Of a stretch of 64,000 nt of DNA, positions 8,885 to 16,629 are shown piece by piece (position 1 is the first letter of the stretch; the number at the start of each line of letters is the position of its first letter). The DNA lies in assembly GCF_022921095.1 (NCBI RefSeq), contig NZ_CP095054.1:62001-126000 (forward strand). Reading direction: 5' to 3'. The notes under the pieces are model-generated. The model was given only the letters and a program-made list of their open reading frames with translations, ran no database searches and was not told the origin of the DNA. The DNA comes from Hymenobacter aerilatus. Lineage in GTDB: Bacteria; Bacteroidota; Bacteroidia; Cytophagales; Hymenobacteraceae. Both the position numbers and the translations under genes were made by a program.

Positions 8885-9949
8885 ATGGCCAGAATTACCA
8901 AAACACTGCAACTTCCCATGCCGGCCGATGCAGTAAATCAACAGCGTGCCCTACAATTTTTCGAGGCATACAACTGTCAAATGATGGTTGGCCCCTCAGA
9001 CACACCCTATTATCTGGGGACGCCCACGCCTCGGGTTTGCCGGTTTTGTGGCAGGACGGAACCAGAGGTGTCGTTCCGAAAGGATGCGCATGTGATGCCC
9101 GATTTTATGGGCAACCGCAACATTCTATCCTACTTCGAGTGCGACACGTGCAACGCGTTGTTTGCGAAGTACGAAGACTCCTTCGCCAACTACTTGGGCG
9201 TAGCCCGAACCTTTAACCAGATTAAAGGCAAGAACAAGAAAGTCCCCAAATTCAAGGACAATAAGACCGGGCTGGAGGTATCCATGGGCGCGGAAGGTCT
9301 GCACATCAAGACGATTCAGGGCCAGGACCCGCTCATCATTGATGCGGCTACAAATTCTGCGCAGCTGGTTACCACACGTCCGAGCTACGTCCCAATTCAT
9401 CTGGTCAAGCTCTTGTTGAAAATGGCCCTCTGTTTACTTGATGAACAGGAAGTGGCCGATTATGCGTGGGCCAGACGGTTCGTTACTTCGGAGGAGCACG
9501 ATGCAGCAGCCCAAGGAATGGACCTGCTTAGCGTGATGATACACTCCATTCCCGGTCCGCCGGTGTTTCCGGCACCCTTTGCCCAACTCTACACCCGTAG
9601 CGAGACAGCGCCGGCTAACATTCCGGAAAAGGTGTTTGTGCTCTACTATGCCAACTACTACTTTCAGTTGGCACTGCCCTTCAGTCGAGTCGATAAGGTT
9701 CGTTTTTTAGCCATTACACCCCCTTTGAAGACCATTGACATCCCCGTTTTCCCGCTTTTGATTGGGGAAACGTGGTTGGCCGATTACGGCCCCGCCTCGT
9801 TTAAACGGGTCGATTTTACCTCAAATCAGAAGCGTGTAGGCGAAGAGCATCGGTTTTCTCTTTCCTTCGAGAAAATGGTGGAGCTACCGCTTGACCCGGT
9901 AGCGCCAAATGATGCAAGCCACGAGGCAATTGATGTAAAACCAGGCTAA
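8885..9949 (+). CDS. HNH-endonuclease-like protein
   Basis: 354 residues. Near the N-terminus a CxxC pair (Cys52, Cys55), an AHVMPDFMGN segment with His69 and a second CxxC pair (Cys86, Cys89) followed by NALFAKYEDSFANY make a zinc-ribbon HNH-type core of the HNH_5 kind. The remaining 250 residues carry no motif I recognise. Its base composition is lower in GC than the flanking copper genes, and it interrupts an otherwise metal-related block, suggesting a separate acquisition. Such stand-alone HNH proteins are often linked to defence or mobile elements, but no partner is visible. The HNH reading is by motif; activity is unproven. Confidence 0.6.
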   Translation: MARITKTLQLPMPADAVNQQRALQFFEAYNCQMMVGPSDTPYYLGTPTPRVCRFCGRTEPEVSFRKDAHVMPDFMGNRNILSYFECDTCNALFAKYEDSFANYLGVARTFNQIKGKNKKVPKFKDNKTGLEVSMGAEGLHIKTIQGQDPLIIDAATNSAQLVTTRPSYVPIHLVKLLLKMALCLLDEQEVADYAWARRFVTSEEHDAAAQGMDLLSVMIHSIPGPPVFPAPFAQLYTRSETAPANIPEKVFVLYYANYYFQLALPFSRVDKVRFLAITPPLKTIDIPVFPLLIGETWLADYGPASFKRVDFTSNQKRVGEEHRFSLSFEKMVELPLDPVAPNDASHEAIDVKPG

Positions 9950-9965
9950 GCCCGACGGGTATAAG

Positions 9966-9990
9966 CAGGAGTAGCTTCGGCTTACTCCCC
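9966..9990. terminator. Possible hairpin after the HNH-like gene
   Basis: GGAGTAGC, loop TTCG, then GCTTACTCC: an 8-bp stem with one bulged base and a stable tetraloop, 18 bp after the stop codon. It lacks a clear T-run, so it may be a weak terminator or an RNA-stabilising hairpin. Confidence 0.35.
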
Positions 9991-10011
9991 TCCACTTTAA
10001 CGCTTTTACCC

Positions 10012-10353
10012 ATGCACGCCCAAAACCAATCCCTCCTCGACGCCCTCAACGCCTGCATTGCCGCCTGCGAGCACTGCGCCACCGCCTGCCTGCAGGAAGA
10101 CGATGTAAAGATGATGGCCCGCTGTATTAGCCTCGACCGTGACTGCGCCGACGTGTGCGCCCTGACCGCCCGGCTGGTAGCCCGCGGCTCGGAGCATGCC
10201 GCGCACCTGCTGCGCGAGTGCGCCGAAGTCTGCAAGGCCTGTGGCGACGAGTGCGAAAAGCACGGTGCCCACATGCAGCACTGCAAGGAGTGCGCCGAGG
10301 CCTGCCGCCGCTGCGAAGAAGCCTGCCGCGCCGGCATCAGCGTAGCCGCATAA
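10012..10353 (+). CDS. Cys-rich four-helix-bundle copper-binding protein (Csp/DUF326-like)
   Basis: 113 residues with no signal peptide. Cysteines recur in helical spacing: CIAACEHCATAC, CISLDRDCADVC, CAEVCKACGDEC, CKECAEACRRCEEAC. This is the signature of the DUF326/Csp four-helix bundle, which in characterised members fills its core with many Cu(I) ions bound by Cys. Without an export signal it most likely acts as a cytosolic copper store, like the cytosolic Csp3 type. It precedes a CopZ-like chaperone gene on the same strand and fits the copper block. Confidence 0.88.
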   Translation: MHAQNQSLLDALNACIAACEHCATACLQEDDVKMMARCISLDRDCADVCALTARLVARGSEHAAHLLRECAEVCKACGDECEKHGAHMQHCKECAEACRRCEEACRAGISVAA

Positions 10354-10489
10354 ACTCGCTGCTGATGGCGGGGGACGGGAAATCATGCAAGCCCCCTGCG
10401 CAATTCTGTACCCCGGTGGTGCCACCTTGGCCGCAGCTTTGCGTGTTGTATTTGCACGAACCCGGTGTGGGTTCTTAACTCAACTCGTC

Positions 10490-10699
10490 ATGAAAACGCT
10501 TCAATTCAAAACCAACATCAACTGCGGCGGCTGCATCAAGGCCGTCACGCCCACCCTCAACGAGCAGGCCGGAGCCGGCAACTGGCAGGTCGATACGGCC
10601 AACCCCGACAAGATTCTGACCGTGACCTCGGACAAGCTCACGCCGGAGGAAGTCGTGCAGGCCGTCGAGCAGGCCGGCTTTAAGATAGCTGCTGCGTAA
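10490..10699 (+). CDS. CopZ-like heavy-metal-associated (HMA) chaperone
   Basis: 69 residues, one HMA domain. The metal site is NCGGCIK near residue 11, with the usual beta-alpha-beta-beta-alpha-beta pattern (VDTANPDKILTVTS, then LTPEEVVQAVEQAGFKI). The GGC form replaces the more usual MxCxxC Met-led loop, as in many Bacteroidota proteins. The start was set at ATG 10490 because upstream codons are not HMA-like. It probably shuttles copper in the cytosol, perhaps to or from the Cys-rich store encoded 136 bp upstream. A strong terminator follows 20 bp after the stop, so it ends a transcription unit. Confidence 0.88.
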   Translation: MKTLQFKTNINCGGCIKAVTPTLNEQAGAGNWQVDTANPDKILTVTSDKLTPEEVVQAVEQAGFKIAAA

Positions 10700-10717
10700 A
10701 CAGCCTTTGCTCTCTTC

Positions 10718-10746
10718 AAAACGCCCGGCTTATGTCGGGCGTTTTT
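10718..10746 (+). terminator. Rho-independent terminator after the HMA gene
   Basis: AAACGCCCG, a short loop, then CGGGCGTTTTT: a perfect GC-rich stem closed by a T-run, 19 bp downstream of the stop codon. Confidence 0.85.
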
Positions 10747-10820
10747 GTTGGCGCTGGGGTTGCCGGACAGCACTCGCCAGCCCGCAACTGCCCTTATTTA
10801 CCCTACCTGACCGCCTGACT

Positions 10821-11873
10821 ATGTTTTCAGATTTCCCCAACTTACACCCCCTGGTCGTGCACGTCCCCATCGTGCTCATTCTGCTGGGCGCGGCCTCACA
10901 GGCCGTGCTGGTTTTCAAGGACTGGGAGCAGGTTCGCTGGGGCACGCTGCTCATACTGGCCGGCGGTTTTGCGGGGGCGCTGGCCGCCAGCACCACGTTT
11001 CACGCCATGCCTACGGGCCTGGCTCCCCGGGCGGCGGCCGTGTTTGCGGCCCACGAGAAGTTTGCAGGCTACACGCTGTGGCTCTCGGGTATCACGCTGC
11101 TGCTGCGCGGCATTGGGCAGTTCTTTAAGATTCAGCGCCGCGCCTATGAAATCCTGGTGCTCGGGTTTGCCCTGGCGGCGGCCGGCGTGTTGTCGGTGGC
11201 CGGCCACCGGGGCGCGCAGCTGGTGTACGTGGAAGGGGTGGGGCCGCAGGGCCACCTGGTGTCGAAGCACCACGGCCACGAAGACGATGAGGAGGGCGCA
11301 ATGCCCGGCATGGAGATGGAAACCGGTGGTCAACCCGCCAAAGCGGAAGCGGATGACCACACCGAAAATCCCGCGCCTGGCCACCAGCCTCCGGCTGAAA
11401 AGCCCAGCTCGGCCGACATGGCGGGGATGGATATGAGCAGCCCGCAGCCGGCGCGCCCGGTGGCCAAATCGGAGAAAATGGCCGACATGCCTGGCATGCA
11501 GATGTCCGCCCCCAAAACCTCGTCAAAGATGCCTCCAGGCATGAAAATGAATCATTCGGCCAGTCCGAATCAGCGGGAAGAGATGCCCGGGATGGCCAGT
11601 ATGCCGGGCATGAAGAGCCAACCGGCGGGGGCGAAAAAGCCCGGCAAGGCGCAAGCCGGGATGGAAGGAATGGCGGATATGCCGGGTATGAAAATGCCCG
11701 TCGCCCAGCCCGCGCCGGCCCCGGGCAACATGGCCGATATGCCCGGCATGGAAAAGGGCCAGGTCATGCCCGCCACGGGCTCGATGCCCCGCATGCAGAT
11801 GCCTAACCCCCTGGACAAGTTCCGTTTCAAGGACAACAACCCGGCCCGGAACCAACCCTCGCCTAAGCACTAG
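10821..11873 (+). CDS. DUF2231-type membrane protein with long Met-rich cytoplasmic or periplasmic tail
   Basis: 350 residues. The start at 10821 gives NLHPLVVHVPIVLILLGA, the HPxxVHxPI motif at the head of DUF2231 proteins. About four membrane helices occupy residues 10-165, then VSVAGHRGAQLVY. The second half is low-complexity and built on repeats of MPGM, MADMPGM and MKM with His. Such Met clusters bind Cu(I) in CopA/PcoA-type proteins. It is 6 bp upstream of the multicopper oxidase gene, whose own Met-rich insert uses the same repeats. A role in copper sequestration or delivery at the membrane is inferred. The topology of the tail is not certain. Confidence 0.75.
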   Translation: MFSDFPNLHPLVVHVPIVLILLGAASQAVLVFKDWEQVRWGTLLILAGGFAGALAASTTFHAMPTGLAPRAAAVFAAHEKFAGYTLWLSGITLLLRGIGQFFKIQRRAYEILVLGFALAAAGVLSVAGHRGAQLVYVEGVGPQGHLVSKHHGHEDDEEGAMPGMEMETGGQPAKAEADDHTENPAPGHQPPAEKPSSADMAGMDMSSPQPARPVAKSEKMADMPGMQMSAPKTSSKMPPGMKMNHSASPNQREEMPGMASMPGMKSQPAGAKKPGKAQAGMEGMADMPGMKMPVAQPAPAPGNMADMPGMEKGQVMPATGSMPRMQMPNPLDKFRFKDNNPARNQPSPKH

Positions 11874-11879
11874 CCCCTT

Positions 11880-14330
11880 ATGAGATTATTACTCCTACTC
11901 TCTTTTCTGCTGGCTTCTCTCGGAGCCGGGGCACAGTCGATGCCCGGCATGGCCATGCCCCAGCCGCAGGAATCCTACCTCACCCAATCGGTCCCGCCGG
12001 CTAAGCAACTGCAGGGCACCGTGGTCATGCCCCGGACGAGCTACGTGGGCAAGCGGGTTGAATACGACCTCTACGTGGAAGACCGGATGGTCAACTTCAC
12101 CGGCAAAATGCGCCACGCCATTGGCATCAACGGCCAGATTCCGGCCCCCACACTGCGCTTCAACGAGGGCGATACCGCCGTTATCCGGGTGCACAACCAG
12201 ATGGCCATGGAAACCTCCGTGCACTGGCACGGCCTGCTGCTGCCCAATCAATATGACGGTGTGCCCTACCTGACCACGGACCCTATTAAGCCCGGCACGG
12301 TACACACCTACACGTTTCCGCTGCGCCAGAGCGGCACCTACTGGTATCACTCGCACACCATGCTGCAGGAGCAGGCCGGGCTTTACGGCTCCATCGTGGT
12401 GCAGCCCAAGGAAATTCAGTATCAGCTGAAAGAGTACGTGCTGGTGCTCTCCGACTGGACCGACCACCGGCCCAAGGAAGTGCTGCGCTACCTCAAGCGG
12501 GCCGGCGAGTGGTTTGCCGTGCAGAAAGGCGCGACCCAGAGCTACGGCGAGGCCCTGGCCGCCGGCTACGTAAAGGACAAGCTCAAGCAGGAGTGGCAGC
12601 GGATGCCGGCCATGGACGTGGCCGATGTGTTCTACAACAAGTTTTTGACGAACGGGCAGGAACTGAGCTACTTTAAGGACGCCCAGCCCGGTGAGGTAGT
12701 GCGCCTGCGCGTCATCAACGGCAGCGCCTCGTCTTACTTCAAGCTGCAGTACGCCGGCGGGCCGATGCAGGTCATCGCCGCCGATGGCATCAACGTGGAG
12801 CCCTTTCCGACCAGCAAGCTGGAAATCGCCACCGCCGAAACCTACGACCTGCTCATCAGCGTGCCCCAGATGGGCGCGGCCGAGCTGCGGGCCACCTCCT
12901 CCGACGTGACGGGCTACACCTCCGGTTATTTCGGGCAGGGCGAGCCGATGCGCACCCCCGACCTGCCCAAGCTCAACTACTTCCAGATGACGCGGGAGAT
13001 GAACAGCATGGGCAACATGAGCGGGATGCGCATGGGCGGAGCCGGCCAGATGAGCCCGAAAGGCGCGGCGGCCCCGGCCGGCGACAACATGAAAGGCATG
13101 GACATGAGTGGCAGCCAGGCCGCGAAAGCTCCTGCGGCGGAAGGCGGAGCCACCCCGGCGGGCATGGACATGCAGCACGGCACCGCGCCGGCCACCTCCA
13201 CCGCCCCGCCCCGCAACCGCCCAATGAACCAGCAGGAGAAGGGCGGCATGGGCATGGGCAGCCTGCAGGATTCGGGCAGCATGGGGGGCATGGACATGGG
13301 CGGAATGGCCATGGGCGGCATGAGCGGCGACTTCAACTACAACCAGCTGCGCGCTCTGCACCCCACCACCCTGGACTCCACCAAGCAGTGGCGGGAAATC
13401 AACCTCACCCTGACCGGCAACATGCTGCGCTACGTCTGGTCGTTCGATAACAAAACCCTGTCCGAATCCGACAACATCCCCATCCGCAAGGGCGAAAACG
13501 TGCGCATGGTCTTTCAAAACATGACGATGATGCGCCACCCGCTGCACCTGCACGGGCACTTCTTCCGCCTCGTCAACGCCCAGGGTGCGTACTCGCCCCT
13601 GAAGCACACCTTTGATATTCAGTCGATGGGCAAGGTCACCATCGAGTTCGACGCCAACGAGGACCAGGACTGGTTTTTCCACTGCCACACCCTCTACCAC
13701 ATGATGTCGGGCATGGCCCGCGTCATCAGCTACGAGGGCAGCCCCCGGAACGAGTACGCCCGCACGGGCTACCGCCACCTCAAGCGCGAGGACAACAAGC
13801 TCTACCCCTGGGCCGATTTAGCGGTGCATTCGCAGGGCAGCTTTCTCGAAGCTAACCTCTCCAATAACAAGAACGCCCTCGAATTTGAGGGCCGGGTCAA
13901 CTACCAGGGCAACTACGAAACCGAAACCCACCTGCTGCGCTACCTCGACAAGCGGCAGTTCCTGGCCGCCTTCGTGGGCTACGACCTGCGCGACAACAAA
14001 ACCCTGCGCTCGGCGTCGGACAGCGAGGGCGGCAACCGCCGCACCGAGGACAACAACCGCAACTTCCGCCGGCAGGCCGAAGTCGGCGTGTACTACCTGC
14101 TGCCCCTGCTGGTGCGCGCCGAGCTGCGCACCGACCTCACCGGCCAGGTGCGGGCCCAACTGGAGCGCCGTGATATACCGCTGAGCAACAACGTCTTCAT
14201 GGACATCCGGGGCAATACGGACCGGGAGTTTACCCTCGGCTTCCGCTACATGGTCAGCAAATACGCCTCGCTGAGCACGAACTACGACAACCAGTACGGC
14301 TGGGGCGCGGGCCTCACCTTCCACTACTAA
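11880..14330 (+). CDS. copA: Multicopper oxidase (CopA family) with C-terminal CopB-like beta-barrel region
   Basis: 816 residues with a signal peptide. Three cupredoxin domains contain all copper-ligand motifs: HWHG (residues 115-118), WYHSHTMLQEQAGLYG, HPLHLHGHFF and WFFHCHTLYHMMSGM. Between domains 2 and 3 (about residues 375-482) lies a Met/Gly-rich insert with MGGMDMGGMAMGG-type repeats. The oxidase ends near residue 618. The extra 200 residues (VHSQGSFLEANLSNN...EGRVNYQGNYETETHLLRYL...) show alternating amphipathic strands and an aromatic C-terminus (GAGLTFHY), resembling the outer-membrane copper protein CopB. It probably oxidises periplasmic Cu(I) and anchors at the outer membrane. 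The gene symbol reflects family resemblance to the oxidase CopA, not the P-type ATPase of that name. Confidence 0.9.
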   Translation: MRLLLLLSFLLASLGAGAQSMPGMAMPQPQESYLTQSVPPAKQLQGTVVMPRTSYVGKRVEYDLYVEDRMVNFTGKMRHAIGINGQIPAPTLRFNEGDTAVIRVHNQMAMETSVHWHGLLLPNQYDGVPYLTTDPIKPGTVHTYTFPLRQSGTYWYHSHTMLQEQAGLYGSIVVQPKEIQYQLKEYVLVLSDWTDHRPKEVLRYLKRAGEWFAVQKGATQSYGEALAAGYVKDKLKQEWQRMPAMDVADVFYNKFLTNGQELSYFKDAQPGEVVRLRVINGSASSYFKLQYAGGPMQVIAADGINVEPFPTSKLEIATAETYDLLISVPQMGAAELRATSSDVTGYTSGYFGQGEPMRTPDLPKLNYFQMTREMNSMGNMSGMRMGGAGQMSPKGAAAPAGDNMKGMDMSGSQAAKAPAAEGGATPAGMDMQHGTAPATSTAPPRNRPMNQQEKGGMGMGSLQDSGSMGGMDMGGMAMGGMSGDFNYNQLRALHPTTLDSTKQWREINLTLTGNMLRYVWSFDNKTLSESDNIPIRKGENVRMVFQNMTMMRHPLHLHGHFFRLVNAQGAYSPLKHTFDIQSMGKVTIEFDANEDQDWFFHCHTLYHMMSGMARVISYEGSPRNEYARTGYRHLKREDNKLYPWADLAVHSQGSFLEANLSNNKNALEFEGRVNYQGNYETETHLLRYLDKRQFLAAFVGYDLRDNKTLRSASDSEGGNRRTEDNNRNFRRQAEVGVYYLLPLLVRAELRTDLTGQVRAQLERRDIPLSNNVFMDIRGNTDREFTLGFRYMVSKYASLSTNYDNQYGWGAGLTFHY

Positions 14331-14350
14331 CGGCAGCTTGAAGGTAAGTA

Positions 14351-15124
14351 ATGCCCCTACTGCCTGTTTTTCGCGTTATTCTATCCACTGCCGCCAGTTT
14401 GTCCCTGGCATTGGCCGGTTGCCGTTCGTCTGTTGTAGTCCCGAAGTTTCCCGCTACCGCCGGGTACCATCTCCCGCTATCAGCACAGCATTTTGATACG
14501 GTGGCAACCATCACCGCCCACGATGCGCCTACCATCCCGCAACGGCCGCTACCTACGAAAGTCCGGCCCCAGGTCGTGAGCACGCGGGACCACGTGCCCA
14601 GAACAAAACAGGAGCCGGCGAGGAAGTTGGGCAGCAGGTATGCCAAAGCAATAGCTAACGATACTACAGCCCGCTTTACCCAGCCCACTGCCCCGCGCCA
14701 GCCACGCAAGCCATTCAAATTATTTAGCGCCCAAACGCTGGTGCACTACAGCCTGCACTTTGCTTTCCCGGCCGTGCTGGCGCTGGTGTTTTTTCCCTTG
14801 ATGTGGCAAACGGCTTACCTGATTATGCTGGCCACGATGCTCATTGACCTGGACCACCTGCTGGCCAAACCCATCTTCGAACCGCGGCGCTGCAGCATCG
14901 GCTATCATCCGCTGCACTCATTCTATGCCGTACCGGTGTACGCCTTGCTGCTCCTGCTGCCAGCGACGCAAATTGTCGCCGTGGGCATCCTGTTCCACCT
15001 GTTTACGGATACGGTGGATTGCTTGTGGAGCTTCAGCCACTGCCACGAGTGCTACCTCAACTCCCGTATTTACGCCCTGCGCAATTGGCTGCGGAAGCTC
15101 CTGGGACGCGAGGCTAGGGAGTAA
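14351..15124 (+). CDS. DUF6122-like membrane protein with lipoprotein-type N-terminus
   Basis: 257 residues. The N-terminus (STAASLSLALAGC, Cys at about residue 24) reads as a lipobox signal peptide, and an 80-residue polar linker follows. Residues 120-250 contain about four membrane helices with conserved polar residues: LVHYSLHFAFP, LIDLDHLLAKP, GYHPLHSFYA, LFHLFTDTVDC and CHECYLNSR. This matches the DUF6122 group of Bacteroidota, whose His/Asp pattern recalls membrane metal-dependent hydrolases of the YdjM type. The combination of a lipobox with this membrane core is odd and could reflect a fusion or a misjudged start. It follows the oxidase gene by 20 bp. Confidence 0.6.
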   Translation: MPLLPVFRVILSTAASLSLALAGCRSSVVVPKFPATAGYHLPLSAQHFDTVATITAHDAPTIPQRPLPTKVRPQVVSTRDHVPRTKQEPARKLGSRYAKAIANDTTARFTQPTAPRQPRKPFKLFSAQTLVHYSLHFAFPAVLALVFFPLMWQTAYLIMLATMLIDLDHLLAKPIFEPRRCSIGYHPLHSFYAVPVYALLLLLPATQIVAVGILFHLFTDTVDCLWSFSHCHECYLNSRIYALRNWLRKLLGREARE

Positions 15125-15125
15125 G

Positions 15126-16052
15126 CTACTTACACGCCTGCACCAGGGCGCTCACGCTCAGCGTGGCCGTGGCATCGGTGGTGTAGTTGTCGTTGTTCAC
15201 GCACACGAAAAGCTGACGGGTACCGGGCGGCAGCGTAATGGGCCGGGTTTCCTGGGGCGTATTCGACGCGGCCCGCAGGCACGCCTGCACGTTCGTGATG
15301 GTGCCTTTCGTGGCCAGAAACTGGTTGGCCGCGGCCGGGTCGGCAGTGATATACCAGTGGCACTTGGTGCTGACCGTGGGTGGGGCGTTGTTGCCTTGCT
15401 TATTCAGGGCGGAAGCGGCTGCGCCCAGCAGAGCCGGGGCCGCCGTGCCCCCGCTGCCCACCACCGCCGCCATGGCCAGGGCCGTGGACCACGACACCGG
15501 CGGCTGGCCCTCGTCGCGCACGTCGAGCTTGTAAACGATGCCCACCGTGCCGTCCGGAATATCGACCGTGAACACCTTGCGGCTGGAGTGCATGCAGTTG
15601 CTGCAATGAATGGAAGCATTGCTCAGCGGCAAGGCCTCTACCAGACGGGATGCACACTTGATTTCCCGCCCGTCCTCACGCCAGCTGCGAAAGTCGGCCT
15701 GCTGCACGCCGTTCAGATACGTACCCCGAAAACTGACCTGGCCGTTCTCGTGCCAACCGCAGCACAGGCCCGTGGGCTTGTCGGGCTTTTCGCTGGCCAT
15801 CTTGCCTTCCCATTGCTTTTTCCAAGAAGGGTAAAAGTAGTCGCGCACGGTGCCCATCGTTTTGCCCGCCGCGTCGTGGTGCGCAATGCGGGCGTAGGCA
15901 ACTTCTTCCAGCGTTTCGGTCCGTTCCCAGTCGCGGTCGAAATACACCGTGTCGGCCGGGGGCAAACTCACGGCCGCCGGCTTGGGCCGCTGGGCCAGCG
16001 CAGGGATGCTTATAATAAGGAGTAGAAAAAGCAGCGGGTAATTTTTGGCCAT
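15126..16052 (-). CDS. Secreted protein with YwqK/MORN-like N-terminal half, unknown function
   Basis: 308 residues. The start at 16052 was chosen because it begins a clear signal peptide (YPLLFLLLIISIPALA). The first half has the pattern of YwqK-type toxin-antitoxin repeats: YFDRDWERTET..., GWHENGQVSFRGTYLNGVQ, FRSWREDGRE. The second half contains SIHCSNCMHSSRKV and a Gly/Ala-rich hydrophobic stretch (ALAMAAVVGSGGTAAPALLGAAASAL) that could enter a membrane, followed by a beta-rich end. It is convergent with the DUF6122-like gene, with stops 1 bp apart. YwqK-like repeats are common in Bacteroidota secreted proteins without a firm role. Confidence 0.6.
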   Translation of the reverse strand: MAKNYPLLFLLLIISIPALAQRPKPAAVSLPPADTVYFDRDWERTETLEEVAYARIAHHDAAGKTMGTVRDYFYPSWKKQWEGKMASEKPDKPTGLCCGWHENGQVSFRGTYLNGVQQADFRSWREDGREIKCASRLVEALPLSNASIHCSNCMHSSRKVFTVDIPDGTVGIVYKLDVRDEGQPPVSWSTALAMAAVVGSGGTAAPALLGAAASALNKQGNNAPPTVSTKCHWYITADPAAANQFLATKGTITNVQACLRAASNTPQETRPITLPPGTRQLFVCVNNDNYTTDATATLSVSALVQACK

Positions 16053-16216
16053 ACAATAAAAGTGAGCAGCGGAGTGGGAATGCGGATGGTAAAAATAATG
16101 AGAAGATTTCGGGGCGCGCACCGCCTGGTTTTTCGGGCGGCTCCAATCACGTCCGTCTTCTCCCCGTTTCAGAGTTTAGGAACCATAAGACTTACTTATC
16201 GGCCCTAAACTCTCTG

Positions 16217-16224
16217 TATCTTTA
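16217..16224 (+). promoter_or_regulatory. Probable -7 promoter box for the HTH regulator
   Basis: TATCTTTA matches the Bacteroidota -7 consensus TAnnTTTG at seven of eight positions and lies 37 bp before the ATG at 16261. No clear -33 TTTG was found at the expected distance. Confidence 0.4.
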
Positions 16225-16243
16225 CCACATCCCACAACTACCT

Positions 16244-16259
16244 TTTTGCAATTGCAAAA
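16244..16259. promoter_or_regulatory. Palindromic operator TTTTGCAATTGCAAAA before the HTH gene
   Basis: A perfect 16-bp palindrome ending one base before the ATG at 16261. The same TTGCAATTGCAA core recurs three times at 19.51-19.56 kb between two other genes. Placement over the start region suggests autorepression by the HTH protein encoded here. Confidence 0.6.
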
Positions 16260-16260
16260 T

Positions 16261-16629
16261 ATGCTGTACCAAGTCGACACTGCTTTGCTGGCCTCGCTGG
16301 TTCGCACGAAGCGCGCTACCCAGACCTTGCGCGAGGCAGCCGAGGAAATCACCCAGACCATCGGCCAGGTCAGCGTGGGTACGCTACTTCGGGTCGAGCA
16401 ACAGCGCGTGCCCGACCTGCCGGTATTCCTGCACTTTTGCAACTGGCTCGACGTGTCGCCGGCCCGGCTACTGTACTGCGCCGCCGCGCCGGTGGCGGCA
16501 CCTGCCGAAACCACGGCGGCGACGGTAGCCCGGCTGCTGCGCTCCGACCGCCGCTTGGAGCCGGCGATGGCCAACGTTCTTGCCATTATGGTTGAAGCCA
16601 CTTATACGCACCTGGCCACCCATGAGTAA
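16261..16629 (+). CDS. XRE-like helix-turn-helix regulator upstream of the integrase
   Basis: 122 residues from ATG 16261; a TTG 15 bp upstream lies inside the palindromic operator and was rejected. The N-terminal part reads as a lambda-repressor-type fold: LREAAEEITQTIGQ, SVGTLLRVEQQRVPDLPVFLHFCNWLDVSPARL. The C-terminal 50 residues are helical with no known motif. The last codons overlap the recombinase start by 8 bp, so the two are translationally coupled and probably act together in controlling integration or excision. It is the best candidate to bind the TTGCAATTGCAA palindromes. Confidence 0.65.
   Translation: MLYQVDTALLASLVRTKRATQTLREAAEEITQTIGQVSVGTLLRVEQQRVPDLPVFLHFCNWLDVSPARLLYCAAAPVAAPAETTAATVARLLRSDRRLEPAMANVLAIMVEATYTHLATHE

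Noticed and set aside
11895..13778. 627-codon open frame on the minus strand opposite the multicopper oxidase
   Set aside because: His/Val/Ala-rich text without domains; it mirrors the Met/His codons of the real gene.
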